Source: Actinomycetes bacterium
GTDB lineage: Bacteria > Actinomycetota > Actinomycetes > Actinomycetales > Microbacteriaceae
Direction: 5' to 3'
DNA length: 64,000 bases
Assembly: GCA_029779645.1 (NCBI GenBank)
Contig: JAKPAC010000010.1
Span: 242,822 to 306,821, forward strand
Shown: in pieces, positions 43,961 through 53,756 of the stretch
Layout: every line of letters starts with the position of its first letter
How positions within the stretch are numbered: position 1 is the stretch's first letter
Notes under the pieces: generated by a model
Seen by the model: only the letters and a program-made list of their open reading frames with translations
Databases searched by the model: none
Told to the model about the DNA's origin: nothing
Made by a program: the position numbers and the translations under genes

Positions 43961-44170
43961 TCAGCGCGTTCCAGCAGCGCCCTGACGAGACGATCGCCTC
44001 GACCCGATGGGCATCATCGGCACGGCCAAGCCGGCGAACGCGACAAGCGGCCAGACGCTGCCCGACGCGATCGCCAGCACCGTGCCGACGAACGCCAGCA
44101 CGATCGCGATCGACCACACCAGCGCGAGCAGCCAGGCTGGGCGGCCCGCGGCGTTCTTCGTGCTGCACAT
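43961..44170 (-). CDS. Small predicted membrane protein (about 69 aa)
   Basis: MCSTKNAAGRPAWLLALVWSIAIVLAFVGTVLAIASGSVWPLVAFAGLAVPMMPIGSRRSSRQGAAGTR; two hydrophobic segments; TACGCT-N7-ATG upstream. Confidence 0.5.
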   Translation of the reverse strand: MCSTKNAAGRPAWLLALVWSIAIVLAFVGTVLAIASGSVWPLVAFAGLAVPMMPIGSRRSSRQGAAGTR

Positions 44171-44469
44171 GCCCGCCAGCGTAGCCACCGGCGTCATGCG
44201 GCTGACGAGACGCACACGACGTGCTCAGCCGCCACCCGTCGCGCTTGAAGCACTCAGGGCTCCGCTGAACGCAGCGACGCCGTCGGAACGAATCTGACAG
44301 CGGTGTCGTGCCGCGCATGCGCTCGGAACGGAGGCGGGTCGTCGCCGGCGGCACTGCCCTCGGCGAAGGCGTGATTCCAGTGCTCGGCGGGCTTGAGGTC
44401 AACGACGGCGACCGCAACGCACCGCAAGCCGAGCAACGCGGAGCCCGACCCGAGCACGGCGACCAGACC

Positions 44470-45894
44470 CTACGGATACACCCGTACGGCGTCGCCCAGC
44501 GCCTCCGAAGACCACACCGGGTAGGCGGCGTTCAGCCCCTCGGCAACGAGCGACACCGATGCGTGCAGCACGACGCCGCCGGCGTCGATCGCGTAGACGC
44601 CGGTGCCCGGCAGCGCGAGCGTCGCGGTGCCGCCGGCCGTCAGCGCGAGCGCGATGGCCCGGCCGTTCGGGGGCGTCACCGTGACCGTCGCCGGCGCGCC
44701 CGCGCTGGTGACATGCAGCGTCGGCGCGCCGCCGCCCGTCACGGCGAACAGGCTCGGCACCGCGATTGCGGGAGCCGCCGCGTGCCAGGCGTAGTCGCCG
44801 CCAGGGCCCGCCTGCGTGGCCTGGCGCGCCGCCGCCACGACCGGCACGCTGGCCTCGACGGTGATCGAGTACGAGCCCGCCGGGAGCCGAGGAAGCTCCA
44901 GGTCGACGGGCACCCCCGCTTCCATGGGCACGCTGATCGGCGCCAGGGCAGGAGCATCCACGCCCGTCGCCACGGTGACGCGCGCCTCGCCCGCCGACGC
45001 CGGCGCGAGCACGCGCACGACCGTCGTCACGGCGTCGGGAAGCTCGTCGGCGGGGCCCGCCGGCACGACGACGCCCGGAATCACCTGACGCGCCGAGGGC
45101 AGGGCGATCGAGGTCTGCACGTCGACGCCGGAGGGCGTGATGGTGCGGATCCAGCTCGACTGCAGCGTCGCCGTGACGGGCGCGCCCTGCGCGGTCACTC
45201 GCACGACGGGGTTGTCGGCGTGGGGCGCGAGCCCCGCGAGCGGCACCACGCGCTGCGCGCGGGGCGGCACGACGATGACGGTTCCGGCGCCGCCGTCGGC
45301 GGTGGATGCCCCGGCCGCCGTGAACGCGGTCAGCGAGACGGTCGCCGCCACGGCGCTCGGGTTGCCCAGCTGCACGAAGCCCGCACGCCCGGTCGTGCTC
45401 GCGCCGCCCACGAGCCAGGACTCGCTCAGCGGCGGGGTGCATCCGGCGGCAGCGAGCCCGCGGATGTCGTCGGCCTCGACGACGCTGGACGTCGCGGCGG
45501 CGAGCTGCGCGGGCGCGTCGGCCGAGGGCGCCTCGATGTAGCTGAGCGCGCCGAGCTCGCCCTGCACATCGGGGGTGACGAGGGCGGTCACCTCGGGTCC
45601 GGCGCCGCCGGCGGCGATCGCCGGGGCTCCCGCGATCGTCGTCGCCGCAGCGGCGACGTCGATGGCCGAGGCATCCACGCTCGTGCGCCCGCCGACCAGG
45701 ATGCCGCCCGCGCACGCGAGGGTCACATCGGCGGCGGCAGGGCGCTCGTCGAGCGCGAGCGGGGTCGTGACGACCGGCCGCCAGGGCGTGAACACCGCGG
45801 CGCCCACCAGGGCGACGGCGCCCACGGCGACCGAGGCGCCGACGATCAGCCGAGCGCCGAGCGTCGCGGCCGCGAACGCACGCGAGCGGGTCAT
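44470..45894 (-). CDS. DUF5719 family protein
   Basis: MTRSRAFAAATLGARLIVGASVAVGAVALVGAAVFTPW...; follows the giant GT2 as in other actinobacterial whiB-GT loci. Confidence 0.75.
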   Translation of the reverse strand: MTRSRAFAAATLGARLIVGASVAVGAVALVGAAVFTPWRPVVTTPLALDERPAAADVTLACAGGILVGGRTSVDASAIDVAAAATTIAGAPAIAAGGAGPEVTALVTPDVQGELGALSYIEAPSADAPAQLAAATSSVVEADDIRGLAAAGCTPPLSESWLVGGASTTGRAGFVQLGNPSAVAATVSLTAFTAAGASTADGGAGTVIVVPPRAQRVVPLAGLAPHADNPVVRVTAQGAPVTATLQSSWIRTITPSGVDVQTSIALPSARQVIPGVVVPAGPADELPDAVTTVVRVLAPASAGEARVTVATGVDAPALAPISVPMEAGVPVDLELPRLPAGSYSITVEASVPVVAAARQATQAGPGGDYAWHAAAPAIAVPSLFAVTGGGAPTLHVTSAGAPATVTVTPPNGRAIALALTAGGTATLALPGTGVYAIDAGGVVLHASVSLVAEGLNAAYPVWSSEALGDAVRVYP

Positions 45895-48836
45895 GCCTCG
45901 CCTCCCTTCGAGCCGAGGCCCGCATCGGCATCGGCATCGGCCGTAGCACGAGCACCAACCCCAGCCCCATCCCCAGCCCCAGCAGAGCGAACGACATCGC
46001 GGTCGCGCCCGCGCCCGACCCCGACCAGCAGATGCGGCCAGCGGCGCGAGGCGCGACGCGACGCCGCGGTCGGCAGCGCCAGCAGCACGGCGATCGCGAG
46101 CGCCACGAGCTGCAGCGTGATGATGGCGCCCTGCGCGCTGGGCGCCGCGGGCGCGGTGGTCGTCGCGGGCGCTTCGACCCGCCACAGCTCGCCCCGCGCG
46201 GTGTTGCCCACGGCGACGAGGCCGGCGATCTGATCGAGCGATGCCGCGGCCGAGAGGATGCGCATGCGGGCGGGATCGCTCACCCCGGCGGCCTCGGCAT
46301 CGCCCACCAGCAGCACGAACGACAGGCCGGCCGCGTCCAGCAGCTCCGAGACGTCGGCGCCGCTCGGGGCCACGAGGTTCGCGGTCAGCTCGGCGATCTG
46401 CGCATCGCGGGCGGTGGCCGTGCGCGCGGTCGAGTCCGCCGTCGACTGCCCGCCGAGGGTCTCGCTCGCGCCCCAGACGATGCGCGCCGCGACGCCGCCA
46501 TCGGGCTGCGGAGTGAGGACGAGGGTGCGCGTGCTCGGGTCGTCGATGCCGGCGACGGCGACGTACGCCGGCAGCGTGCTGCTCGGGCCATTCGTCAGCC
46601 GCGTCTCGCCGCGCGCCATCGACGCCAGGGCCGGAACCGCCAGCACGATCACGGCAAGCGTGGCGACCAGCGCCGCCGCCCAGGCCCGAGGGCGCGCGGA
46701 GGCGCCGCCCAGCACCTGCACGGCGACGATCGCGGCACCGGTCGCGCCGAGCCAGGCCAGGCTGACGCCGGTTCCAGACCACAGGGCGATGGACGCCTCC
46801 CCCACGGTCTGCACGAAGAGCAGGGTCGCGACGATCGCCGTGCCCACGCCCAGCAGCGCCACGCCGACGAGCACCGCGGCGGCGCCCAGGCGCGGGGTGA
46901 GCAGCGACGCGAGCGCGAGGACCGCGAGTGGGGCGACGAGCGCGAAGGCGACGACCGCGCCACCCGACCAGCCGAGCTGGCCGAACAGCGCGGGCCATCC
47001 GGCGCCGTCGCCGGCGGGGAACCCGGCGGCGACGGATGCGCGACCGGCGGCATCCACGGCGGCACGAGGGCCGGCCCACACGGCGCCCGGGTCGGCGAGC
47101 AGGCCCAGCCAGTTCGCCTCGACGAAGCCGCGCTGCCAGACGAGCGGGGCGAACACGACGATGGTCGGCACCGGCAGCCACAGGAGCCGGGCGATGCCGC
47201 CGCGCCCGAGCACGATGGCCACGACCCAGAGCACCGCGAGCGGCAGGGCGAGGATCGGTGCGCAGGCGAGCACGGCGAGCAGGAGCAGCGACGCGGCACC
47301 GGCCGCGCCCCAGGAGCGGTAGGCGACCGAGCCTGCGGCGAACAGCCACGGGAGGAGCAGGTGCACGAGCACGGCCGCGGGGCGTCCGTCGGCCAGTGCG
47401 GTGAGAAACGTCGGCGCGAGCGTCCAGATGATGGCGGCCGCGATGCGCAGGCCGGCGCGGTCGGTGACGCGGGTGGCGGCGAACCAGCCGCCGAGCAGCG
47501 CGAGCGGCAGCGCGATGATCCAGAGCACGACCATCGCCTGCGAGGGCGCCCACCAGGTCAGCGAGCCGAGCAGCGCGACGACCGCGGCGAACGGGTCGGC
47601 GGCACCGGTCGTGCCGAGGCCCGCGGCACGCACGCCGTAGGCGGCCTCCGACCACAGCCCCGCCACCGTGGTGTTCAGCGGGAGCAGCCCGCCGCCGCCG
47701 AGCGACGACCACGCCAGCAGCGGGGTGAACACGAGCACCGAGAGCACGAGCCCCGCGAGCACCAGCCAGGCGCCGCCGCCGGTGAAGAAGTGCAGCTCGG
47801 TGTGTCCGGCCTCGGTCTCGGCGGGCTCGTCGGAGCGCAGGGCGAGCTCGCGGCGCAGCTCGCCCTCGCTCATCCGCAGGGGCGCGAGGTCCGCCCACGA
47901 CTGCGTCCGGGTGCGCGCGACACGGCGGCGCGAGCGGTGCAGCGCGCCCCAGCGCACGAGCACGGTCAGCGCGGCTCCCCACTCCGGGAACACGCGACCC
48001 GGCATCTTCTGCACGGTCAGGGCGACGCTGCGCACGAGCGCGACGGGGAGGATGGCGAGCCACCACAGGAGCATCGGCACGAGCCGGGCGAAGGTCAGTC
48101 GTCGGTGCAGCAGCGCCGTGCGCATGGCGTACGCGCGGCGGGAGCGGGTGCCGGGGGTGCCGGGCAGCGGCATCCCCGCCACGCCGTCGTCGGCGACCGC
48201 GACGCGGGCGAGGGGCTGCACCGAGACCCGTCCGCCGGCGAGGCGGGCGCGGATGCCGAGATCGAGGCCCTCGTCGGCGCCGGCGAGCGCGTGGTCGAGG
48301 CCCTCGAGGATCGCCCACGCCTCGGCGCGCACGAGCGCGCCCCGCACGTCGACGCCGAGCACGTCGCTCTCGCCGTCGTGCTGCCCCTGGTCGCGCTCGC
48401 CCGCGGCGAGCTCGATGGCGCGGCCGCGAGTGGTGAGGGTGACGCCGAGCGATGCGATTTGCTCGGGAGCGTGCCAGCCCACGAGCTTCGGGCCGGTGAC
48501 CCACACCGAGGGCGCGAGCTCGAGGCCGCCGGCGAGACGCTCGAGCGCCTGGGGCTCGGGTGCGGTGTCTTGCGCGAGCAGCCAGACGTGGCTGCGCTCG
48601 GGCGTGCGGCGCGCGGCGAGGCCCACGGCCTTCGCATACGAGGTGCCATCGGGCGCGGCGATCACCGCGTCGGCGCCGGATGCCGATGCCACGGCGCGCA
48701 CCTGCTCGTCGCGGCCGAGCAGCACGATCGTGAGCATCGCGGGCGGCGTCGTCTGCGCCTTCAGCGCGGCGAGCGTGCGCCGCAGATGCTGGGCGTGATC
48801 ACGCGCCACAAGGATGGCATGAACTCGGGAACGCAT
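45891..48836 (-). CDS. Very large multi-TM glycosyltransferase family 2 protein
   Basis: MRSRVHAILVARDHAQHLRRTLAALKAQTTPPAMLTIVLLGRDEQVRAV...; GT2 N-terminus then many TM segments. Confidence 0.85.
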   Translation of the reverse strand: MRSRVHAILVARDHAQHLRRTLAALKAQTTPPAMLTIVLLGRDEQVRAVASASGADAVIAAPDGTSYAKAVGLAARRTPERSHVWLLAQDTAPEPQALERLAGGLELAPSVWVTGPKLVGWHAPEQIASLGVTLTTRGRAIELAAGERDQGQHDGESDVLGVDVRGALVRAEAWAILEGLDHALAGADEGLDLGIRARLAGGRVSVQPLARVAVADDGVAGMPLPGTPGTRSRRAYAMRTALLHRRLTFARLVPMLLWWLAILPVALVRSVALTVQKMPGRVFPEWGAALTVLVRWGALHRSRRRVARTRTQSWADLAPLRMSEGELRRELALRSDEPAETEAGHTELHFFTGGGAWLVLAGLVLSVLVFTPLLAWSSLGGGGLLPLNTTVAGLWSEAAYGVRAAGLGTTGAADPFAAVVALLGSLTWWAPSQAMVVLWIIALPLALLGGWFAATRVTDRAGLRIAAAIIWTLAPTFLTALADGRPAAVLVHLLLPWLFAAGSVAYRSWGAAGAASLLLLAVLACAPILALPLAVLWVVAIVLGRGGIARLLWLPVPTIVVFAPLVWQRGFVEANWLGLLADPGAVWAGPRAAVDAAGRASVAAGFPAGDGAGWPALFGQLGWSGGAVVAFALVAPLAVLALASLLTPRLGAAAVLVGVALLGVGTAIVATLLFVQTVGEASIALWSGTGVSLAWLGATGAAIVAVQVLGGASARPRAWAAALVATLAVIVLAVPALASMARGETRLTNGPSSTLPAYVAVAGIDDPSTRTLVLTPQPDGGVAARIVWGASETLGGQSTADSTARTATARDAQIAELTANLVAPSGADVSELLDAAGLSFVLLVGDAEAAGVSDPARMRILSAAASLDQIAGLVAVGNTARGELWRVEAPATTTAPAAPSAQGAIITLQLVALAIAVLLALPTAASRRASRRWPHLLVGVGRGRDRDVVRSAGAGDGAGVGARATADADADAGLGSKGGEA

Positions 48837-48966
48837 AGCGAGAAAAGCCTAGGCGCGCCCCGCGTCGGAGACGACGGGGCGCGCCGCACAGCAATCCATC
48901 CATGCCCGGGGGATCGACCAGCGCGCTGCTTCGTCGCAGCGCCCGATCGCGGGCACGAACGCGAAA

Positions 48967-49290
48967 TCAGGCTCGTTGCTTCAGCTTCCGGCGCTCGCGC
49001 TCGCTGAGCCCGCCCCAGATGCCGAATCGTTCATCATTCTTCAGTGCATACTCGAGGCACTCCGTGCGCACCTCGCAGGTGGTGCAGATGCGCTTCGCGT
49101 CGCGCGTCGACCCACCCTTCTCGGGAAAGAATGCCTCAGGGTCCGTCTGCGCGCACAGCGCATCCGTCTGCCAGGCAAGCTGCCCCTCGTCGTCTCCGGT
49201 GACCTCGCGGCGCACGCCAGGCACGCCGAGCTGCACCGGATCGACAAACCAATCTTCGGGAACGCCCGAACGATATCCCACGACTGCCAT
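48967..49290 (-). CDS. WhiB family Fe-S transcriptional regulator
   Basis: WQTDALCAQTDPEAFFPEKGGSTRDAKRICTTCEVRTECLEYALKNDERFGIWGGLSERERRKLKQ; four Cys, GIWGG. Confidence 0.95.
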   Translation of the reverse strand: MAVVGYRSGVPEDWFVDPVQLGVPGVRREVTGDDEGQLAWQTDALCAQTDPEAFFPEKGGSTRDAKRICTTCEVRTECLEYALKNDERFGIWGGLSERERRKLKQRA

Positions 49291-49450
49291 ATCGCCTCTC
49301 TCCCCCCTTATGCGGCACCACGCGGTGCCCACAAGTAATTACACAGGTGTAGTTCGCTCAGGTCAAGCCGCCGGCATTAAACCCTCAACGCCCTCTTGAA
49401 CGTTTGCGACGCGCCGCGCGTGTCGACAAATGCGGCGGGCGGTGGATGCC

Positions 49451-50716
49451 TCAGGCCCCCGACTGCGCCACGAACAGCTCACCGGTGCCGACGACCTCGA
49501 CGCCGGCCTCGCCGCTGAGCAGCAGCGCCTCACCGGCCCGAATCCGGGCCGCCTCGCCGCTCCCCGAGCGCAGCGTGAGCGTTCCCTCCGTCGCGAGGGC
49601 CACCGCGGTGCCCCGCAGCTCCAGCGGCACCGGCGCGTCGACCGCGCGCACCCGCAGCAGCTCGAAGTCGGGGATCCCGGGCGCGAAGACGTCGATCTCG
49701 GGGCGCTCGCCACGGACCGGCTCGATCCTCGGGTGCACGAGCGCGTGGGTATCGAGCACCCGCAGCAGCTCGTCGACGTCGATGTGCTTGGGCGTGAGCC
49801 CGCCGCGGAGCACGTTGTCGCTCGCGGCCATCAGCTCGACGCCGAGGCCCGACATGTAGGCGTGCAGGTTGCCCGCGGGCAGCCAGAGCGCCTCGCCCGC
49901 GCGCAGCACGACGAAGTTCATGAGCAGCGAGACCGCGACCCCCGGGTCGCCCGGGTATACCTCGGCGAGCGCCCGCGCGTTCGCGAGCTCGGGGGCGAAC
50001 TCGGCCGCGGCATCGGCCGCCGGCCCGTCCGCCGTCGTTGCGGCATCCGCCGATGCCACGATCGCTTCCTCGATGCCGCCGACCACCTCTGCGCCCGCCT
50101 CCGAGAGCAGCCAGCGCACGGTGCGCCCGACCGCGGCGGCGTCTGCGTCTGCGTCACCGTCACCGTCACCGTCACCGTCACCGTCAGCGTCAGCGTCAGC
50201 GTCCGGTGCCGCGTCGAGCATCTCCAGCAGCGTCGCGACGGCGCGGGCCGAGGCATCCCCCGGCGTCGCGAGCGCGCGCAGCAGCCGGCGGGTCACGTCG
50301 AGGGGGCGGAAGCCGCACAGCGCGCGGAACTCGTCGCTGAGCGCGACGATCACCTCGGGCTTGTGGCACGGATCGCGATAGTTGCGCTCGGGCGCATCGA
50401 GGGCGAGGCCGAGCGCGTTCTCGCGCGCGAAGCCCGCGGCGCCCTGCTCGGCGGAGGGGTGCACCTGCAGCGAGAGCGGGGCCGCGGCGGCGAGCACCTT
50501 CAGCAGGTACGGCAGCGGCTCGGCGCCCGCGTCGGCGAGCCACACATCGAGCGTGCGGCCGCTGCCGTCGCCGACCGTCGCGGGCGATCGCGAATGGTCG
50601 CCCAGCCAGAGCTCGGCCTCCGGCTCCCCCGAGATGTCGCGGCCCTGCAGCCGGGCGAGCGCCGTCACCGAACCCCACGCGTACGGGCGCGGCGAATTCG
50701 TGAGCGGCAGGAGCAT
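49451..50716 (-). CDS. manA: Mannose-6-phosphate isomerase, class I, with an Asp-Ala/Asp-Gly repeat insertion
   Basis: MLLPLTNSPRPYAWGSVTALARLQGRD...LSLQVHPSAEQ...NYRDPCHKPEVIVAL; insertion DADADADGDGDGDGDGDADADA. Confidence 0.94.
   Translation of the reverse strand: MLLPLTNSPRPYAWGSVTALARLQGRDISGEPEAELWLGDHSRSPATVGDGSGRTLDVWLADAGAEPLPYLLKVLAAAAPLSLQVHPSAEQGAAGFARENALGLALDAPERNYRDPCHKPEVIVALSDEFRALCGFRPLDVTRRLLRALATPGDASARAVATLLEMLDAAPDADADADGDGDGDGDGDADADAAAVGRTVRWLLSEAGAEVVGGIEEAIVASADAATTADGPAADAAAEFAPELANARALAEVYPGDPGVAVSLLMNFVVLRAGEALWLPAGNLHAYMSGLGVELMAASDNVLRGGLTPKHIDVDELLRVLDTHALVHPRIEPVRGERPEIDVFAPGIPDFELLRVRAVDAPVPLELRGTAVALATEGTLTLRSGSGEAARIRAGEALLLSGEAGVEVVGTGELFVAQSGA
50141..50200. 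repeat. Imperfect hexanucleotide repeat inside manA: (GTCTGC)2(GTCACC)5(GTCAGC)3
   Basis: Ten in-frame hexamers read directly from the sequence. Confidence 0.95.
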
Positions 50717-50856
50717 GACTCCAGGCTAACCGCGCTGCCTGGGATCACCCGTCGCGCCACCCCAGCCCGTCGGCGCGCGGCCGCGAACGCGTGCCGCCCG
50801 CCCGGCCCACCCGCGCCCACCGCGCCGTCGCGGCCCCGCGCTACTCTGGGTGCATC

Positions 50857-52335
50857 ATGGCCGCACTCTCGAGTCACCCCGTCGCCCCGGCTCCCACCGC
50901 GCCGGCACGCGCGTCGACTCGGCACCTGCTGCTGCGCGCCTACTGCATCCTCCTGCTGTTCATCGCGCTGGCCACCACGTTCTGGTTCAACCTGCTCGGC
51001 GCGGTCGGTCTCGCGATCCTGCTCGCGGCGACCGCCGTCGCCACCCTGGTCATCTGGATCGCCGGGCGCATTCCGCTCGGCTGGCGTCGACTGCCGTGGT
51101 TCGTGCTCGCCTACGTGGCGTGGGCCGCGGCATCCGTCATCTGGTCGTCATGGCGGGATGCCACGGCCATCACCTGGGCCGTGCTCGCGATCACCACCAT
51201 GCAGGGCCTGTTCGTCGCGGCAGCGCTGTCGTGGCGCGGCCTGGTGCGCGCGATCGCCTCGGCGCTGAAGTGGGTGATGGGGCTCTCGCTGCTGTTCGAG
51301 CTGTGGGTCTCGCTGATCGTGCAGGCGCCGATCCTGCCGAACTTCCTGCTGTGGAGCGGGCAGCACGAGGTCGAGCTGTACTGGTCGCGCAACAATCTGC
51401 TCGACGGCGGGCGCATCCAGGGCATCGTCGGCAACGCGCACCTCCTCGCTGTCGCGGCGCTCGTCGCGATCATTGTGTTCGCCGTGCGCATCGCCTCCGG
51501 GGCGTCGCGGCGCCCCGCGCTGTATGGCTGGATCGTGCTGTCGGCGTTTCTGCTGTGGCGCGCGAACTCGGCCACGGTGTGGGTCGCCGGCGCCGCCGTG
51601 CTGGTCGTGTTCGCGACCATCTGGCTGATGCGGCGGGCGCAGCGCCCCGGCGCGCGCACCCGCCTCTACGCCGGTTTCGCCGCCGTCGCGATCCTGGGCG
51701 CCGGCGCACTGCTCGCGCTGCGCGAGCCCCTGCTTGCGGCGCTCGGCAAGTCGGACGACTTCACCGGCCGAACCGAGATCTGGCGGGCCGTCCTCGCGCG
51801 CGCCGCGGAGCACCCCGTCGTCGGCTCTGGATACTCCACCCCATGGTTCCCCTGGGTGCCGCAGTTCGACGGCTGGATCGTTGTGAACGGGCTGACGGTG
51901 TTCCACGCGCACAGCATGTGGCTCGACGTGCTCATGCAGCTCGGGATCGTCGGCGTGGTGCTGCTGGCGCTCGTGATGCTCTCGCTGCTGTGGCGCTCGT
52001 GGTTCTTCGCGGTCGATCGACCCCGCTTCGACCTGGTCGCCACGCGCCCGTACTCGGCCGTGGCGGTGCTGCCCACGCTGCTCGCGACCGTGCTGCTCGT
52101 GCAGGGGCTCATGGAGTCGCGTCCGCTCATGGAGTGGGGGTGGATGTTCATCGTGATGCTCGTGTTCAAGCTGAAGCAGACGCCGCTGGTCGACGTCGGG
52201 CCGCGCGAGGAGCGCGGCTCGCCCCACAGTCGGCGCGAGCGACAGGCCGAGGCGCGGGCCGCTGCGGCGGCGTCTGGCGCCGGCGCCAGCAGCGGCGTGG
52301 CGGCGACCTCGGGCGCGGCGGCGCGCACGGCATGA
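50857..52335 (+). CDS. O-antigen ligase/polymerase family membrane protein
   Basis: Multi-TM; DDFTGRTEIWRAVLARAAEHPVVGSGYSTPWFPW...FHAHSMWLDVLMQLGIVGVVLLALVM, Wzy_C signature. Confidence 0.85.
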   Translation: MAALSSHPVAPAPTAPARASTRHLLLRAYCILLLFIALATTFWFNLLGAVGLAILLAATAVATLVIWIAGRIPLGWRRLPWFVLAYVAWAAASVIWSSWRDATAITWAVLAITTMQGLFVAAALSWRGLVRAIASALKWVMGLSLLFELWVSLIVQAPILPNFLLWSGQHEVELYWSRNNLLDGGRIQGIVGNAHLLAVAALVAIIVFAVRIASGASRRPALYGWIVLSAFLLWRANSATVWVAGAAVLVVFATIWLMRRAQRPGARTRLYAGFAAVAILGAGALLALREPLLAALGKSDDFTGRTEIWRAVLARAAEHPVVGSGYSTPWFPWVPQFDGWIVVNGLTVFHAHSMWLDVLMQLGIVGVVLLALVMLSLLWRSWFFAVDRPRFDLVATRPYSAVAVLPTLLATVLLVQGLMESRPLMEWGWMFIVMLVFKLKQTPLVDVGPREERGSPHSRRERQAEARAAAAASGAGASSGVAATSGAAARTA

Positions 52336-53651
52336 GCACGCCGCTGTCCTCGCCGCCGTCGGCCCCGCAGGGACGGCTTCGCGCGCTGCTGTTCTCGGCC
52401 GAGATGGCCCGCGCATTCACCCTGACCGCCGTCGGCACGATCTTCTCGATCCCCGCGCTCGCGCGACTGCTCGGCCTCGCGGGCAGCATCTCGGTGGTGG
52501 CCGGCCTCTGCGTGATCGGCGCCGCGATGCTGCTCGTGCGGCGCGAGGAGATCTCGTGGCCCCGACTGCTGCCCTCCACGCTCGTGCTGTTCCTGCTCGT
52601 GACGCTGGCGAGCACCTTGTGGTCGACCGACCCGGGGCGCACCCTGCTCGGCTGGCTGGCGCTCGCCGCGATCGCATTCCTCGCCGTCGTGGTGGCGCAC
52701 GTGCGCGACACGCTCCAGACCGTCCGCTCGATCGGCGATGTGCTGCGAATGCTGCTGGGGCTCTCGCTCGCCCTCGAGATCCTCAGCGGCATCCTGCTCG
52801 ATGTGCCGTTCGCGTTTCTCGGCATCCAGGGCAACATCGCCATGGGCGGGCCGGTGCAGGGTATCTTCGGCACCCGCAACCTGCTCGGGCTCACGGCGGT
52901 GATCGCGCTGATCACGTTCGTCATCGAGTGGCGCACCGCCAGCGTGCGCCGGGGCGTCTCGATCGTCTCGGTGGTGCTCGCCGGCGCGCTCGCGCTGCTG
53001 AGCGCCTCCCCCACCGTGTACGTGCTCGTGCTCGGGGTCGGCATCGCCGCCGGCGTCCTTGCCCTGGTGCGCTCCACACCGCTCGCGCGGCGCGGGCTCG
53101 TGCAGAGCGTGCTCGCCGCGCTGGTGCTCGCCGCGGGGGTCGTCGCCTACATTCTGCGGCACATGATCATCGCGTTCCTCGGCGCCGGCTCCGACTTCTT
53201 CACCCGCGCGGCGCTGTGGGACTCCCTGCTCGATTTCGTCGGGCTGCGCCCCCTGCAGGGCTGGGGCTGGTTCGGGCCCTGGGACCGCAACGAGCTGCCG
53301 TTCTATCTGATCAACGCCGCCGTGGGCGATCGGCACGCGACGGCGCTCAACGCCTACCTCGACGTGCTCCTGCAGGTGGGCTGGGTGGGACTCCTGGTGT
53401 TCGCGGCATTCTGCGGCGTCACCCTCGTGCGCGGCTGGCTCGTCGCGAGCGAGCGCCGCTCGGTGATCTACGCGTGGACGCCCCTGATCACCGTGGCGCT
53501 GCTCATCGAGTCGGTCTTCGAGAGCTTCACCCTGGTGGGGGCCGGCTGGTTCATGCTCGTGCTCTGCGCGGTGCGCGCGGGCCAGTCTCGCTCGTGGCGG
53601 GAGCGTCTGCCCGGCCGGGATGCACCGGGGGCCGGCCCGCAGGCGCACTGA
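52332..53651 (+). CDS. O-antigen ligase/polymerase family membrane protein (second copy)
   Basis: ATGA overlap; FFTRAALWDSLLDFVGLRPLQGWGWFGPW...HATALNAYLDVLLQVGWVGLLVFAAF. Confidence 0.85.
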   Translation: MSTPLSSPPSAPQGRLRALLFSAEMARAFTLTAVGTIFSIPALARLLGLAGSISVVAGLCVIGAAMLLVRREEISWPRLLPSTLVLFLLVTLASTLWSTDPGRTLLGWLALAAIAFLAVVVAHVRDTLQTVRSIGDVLRMLLGLSLALEILSGILLDVPFAFLGIQGNIAMGGPVQGIFGTRNLLGLTAVIALITFVIEWRTASVRRGVSIVSVVLAGALALLSASPTVYVLVLGVGIAAGVLALVRSTPLARRGLVQSVLAALVLAAGVVAYILRHMIIAFLGAGSDFFTRAALWDSLLDFVGLRPLQGWGWFGPWDRNELPFYLINAAVGDRHATALNAYLDVLLQVGWVGLLVFAAFCGVTLVRGWLVASERRSVIYAWTPLITVALLIESVFESFTLVGAGWFMLVLCAVRAGQSRSWRERLPGRDAPGAGPQAH

Positions 53652-53756
53652 GTTGCGGGCGCGCCCCGGGAAGGTCACAGACGCCGGGGCTAGAATGGCT
53701 CGCGACGCAGGGCAACGGCGCCCGCCCCCTTTCCGCCTCGCTCTGGAGTTCCCGTC

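Noticed and set aside
44216-44469. 67-aa minus ORF (44254..44457) in the gap between the small membrane protein and DUF5719
   Set aside because: No hydrophobic or domain signal and no promoter-like geometry; probably noncoding.
44470-48504. 1344-aa minus ORF joining DUF5719 with upstream sequence
   Set aside because: Only the portion from 45894 down is real (DUF5719); the upstream portion is an out-of-frame reading of the GT2 gene.
46032-49007. 991-aa plus-strand ORF opposite the giant GT2
   Set aside because: Antisense shadow ORF; composition-driven, no recognisable domain, and it runs into whiB antisense.
49325-49360. CRP-like site (acacaggtgt / TGTGTAATTACTTGTG) upstream of whiB
   Set aside because: Arms do not match TGTGA-N6-TCACA convincingly; reported here only as a weak similarity.
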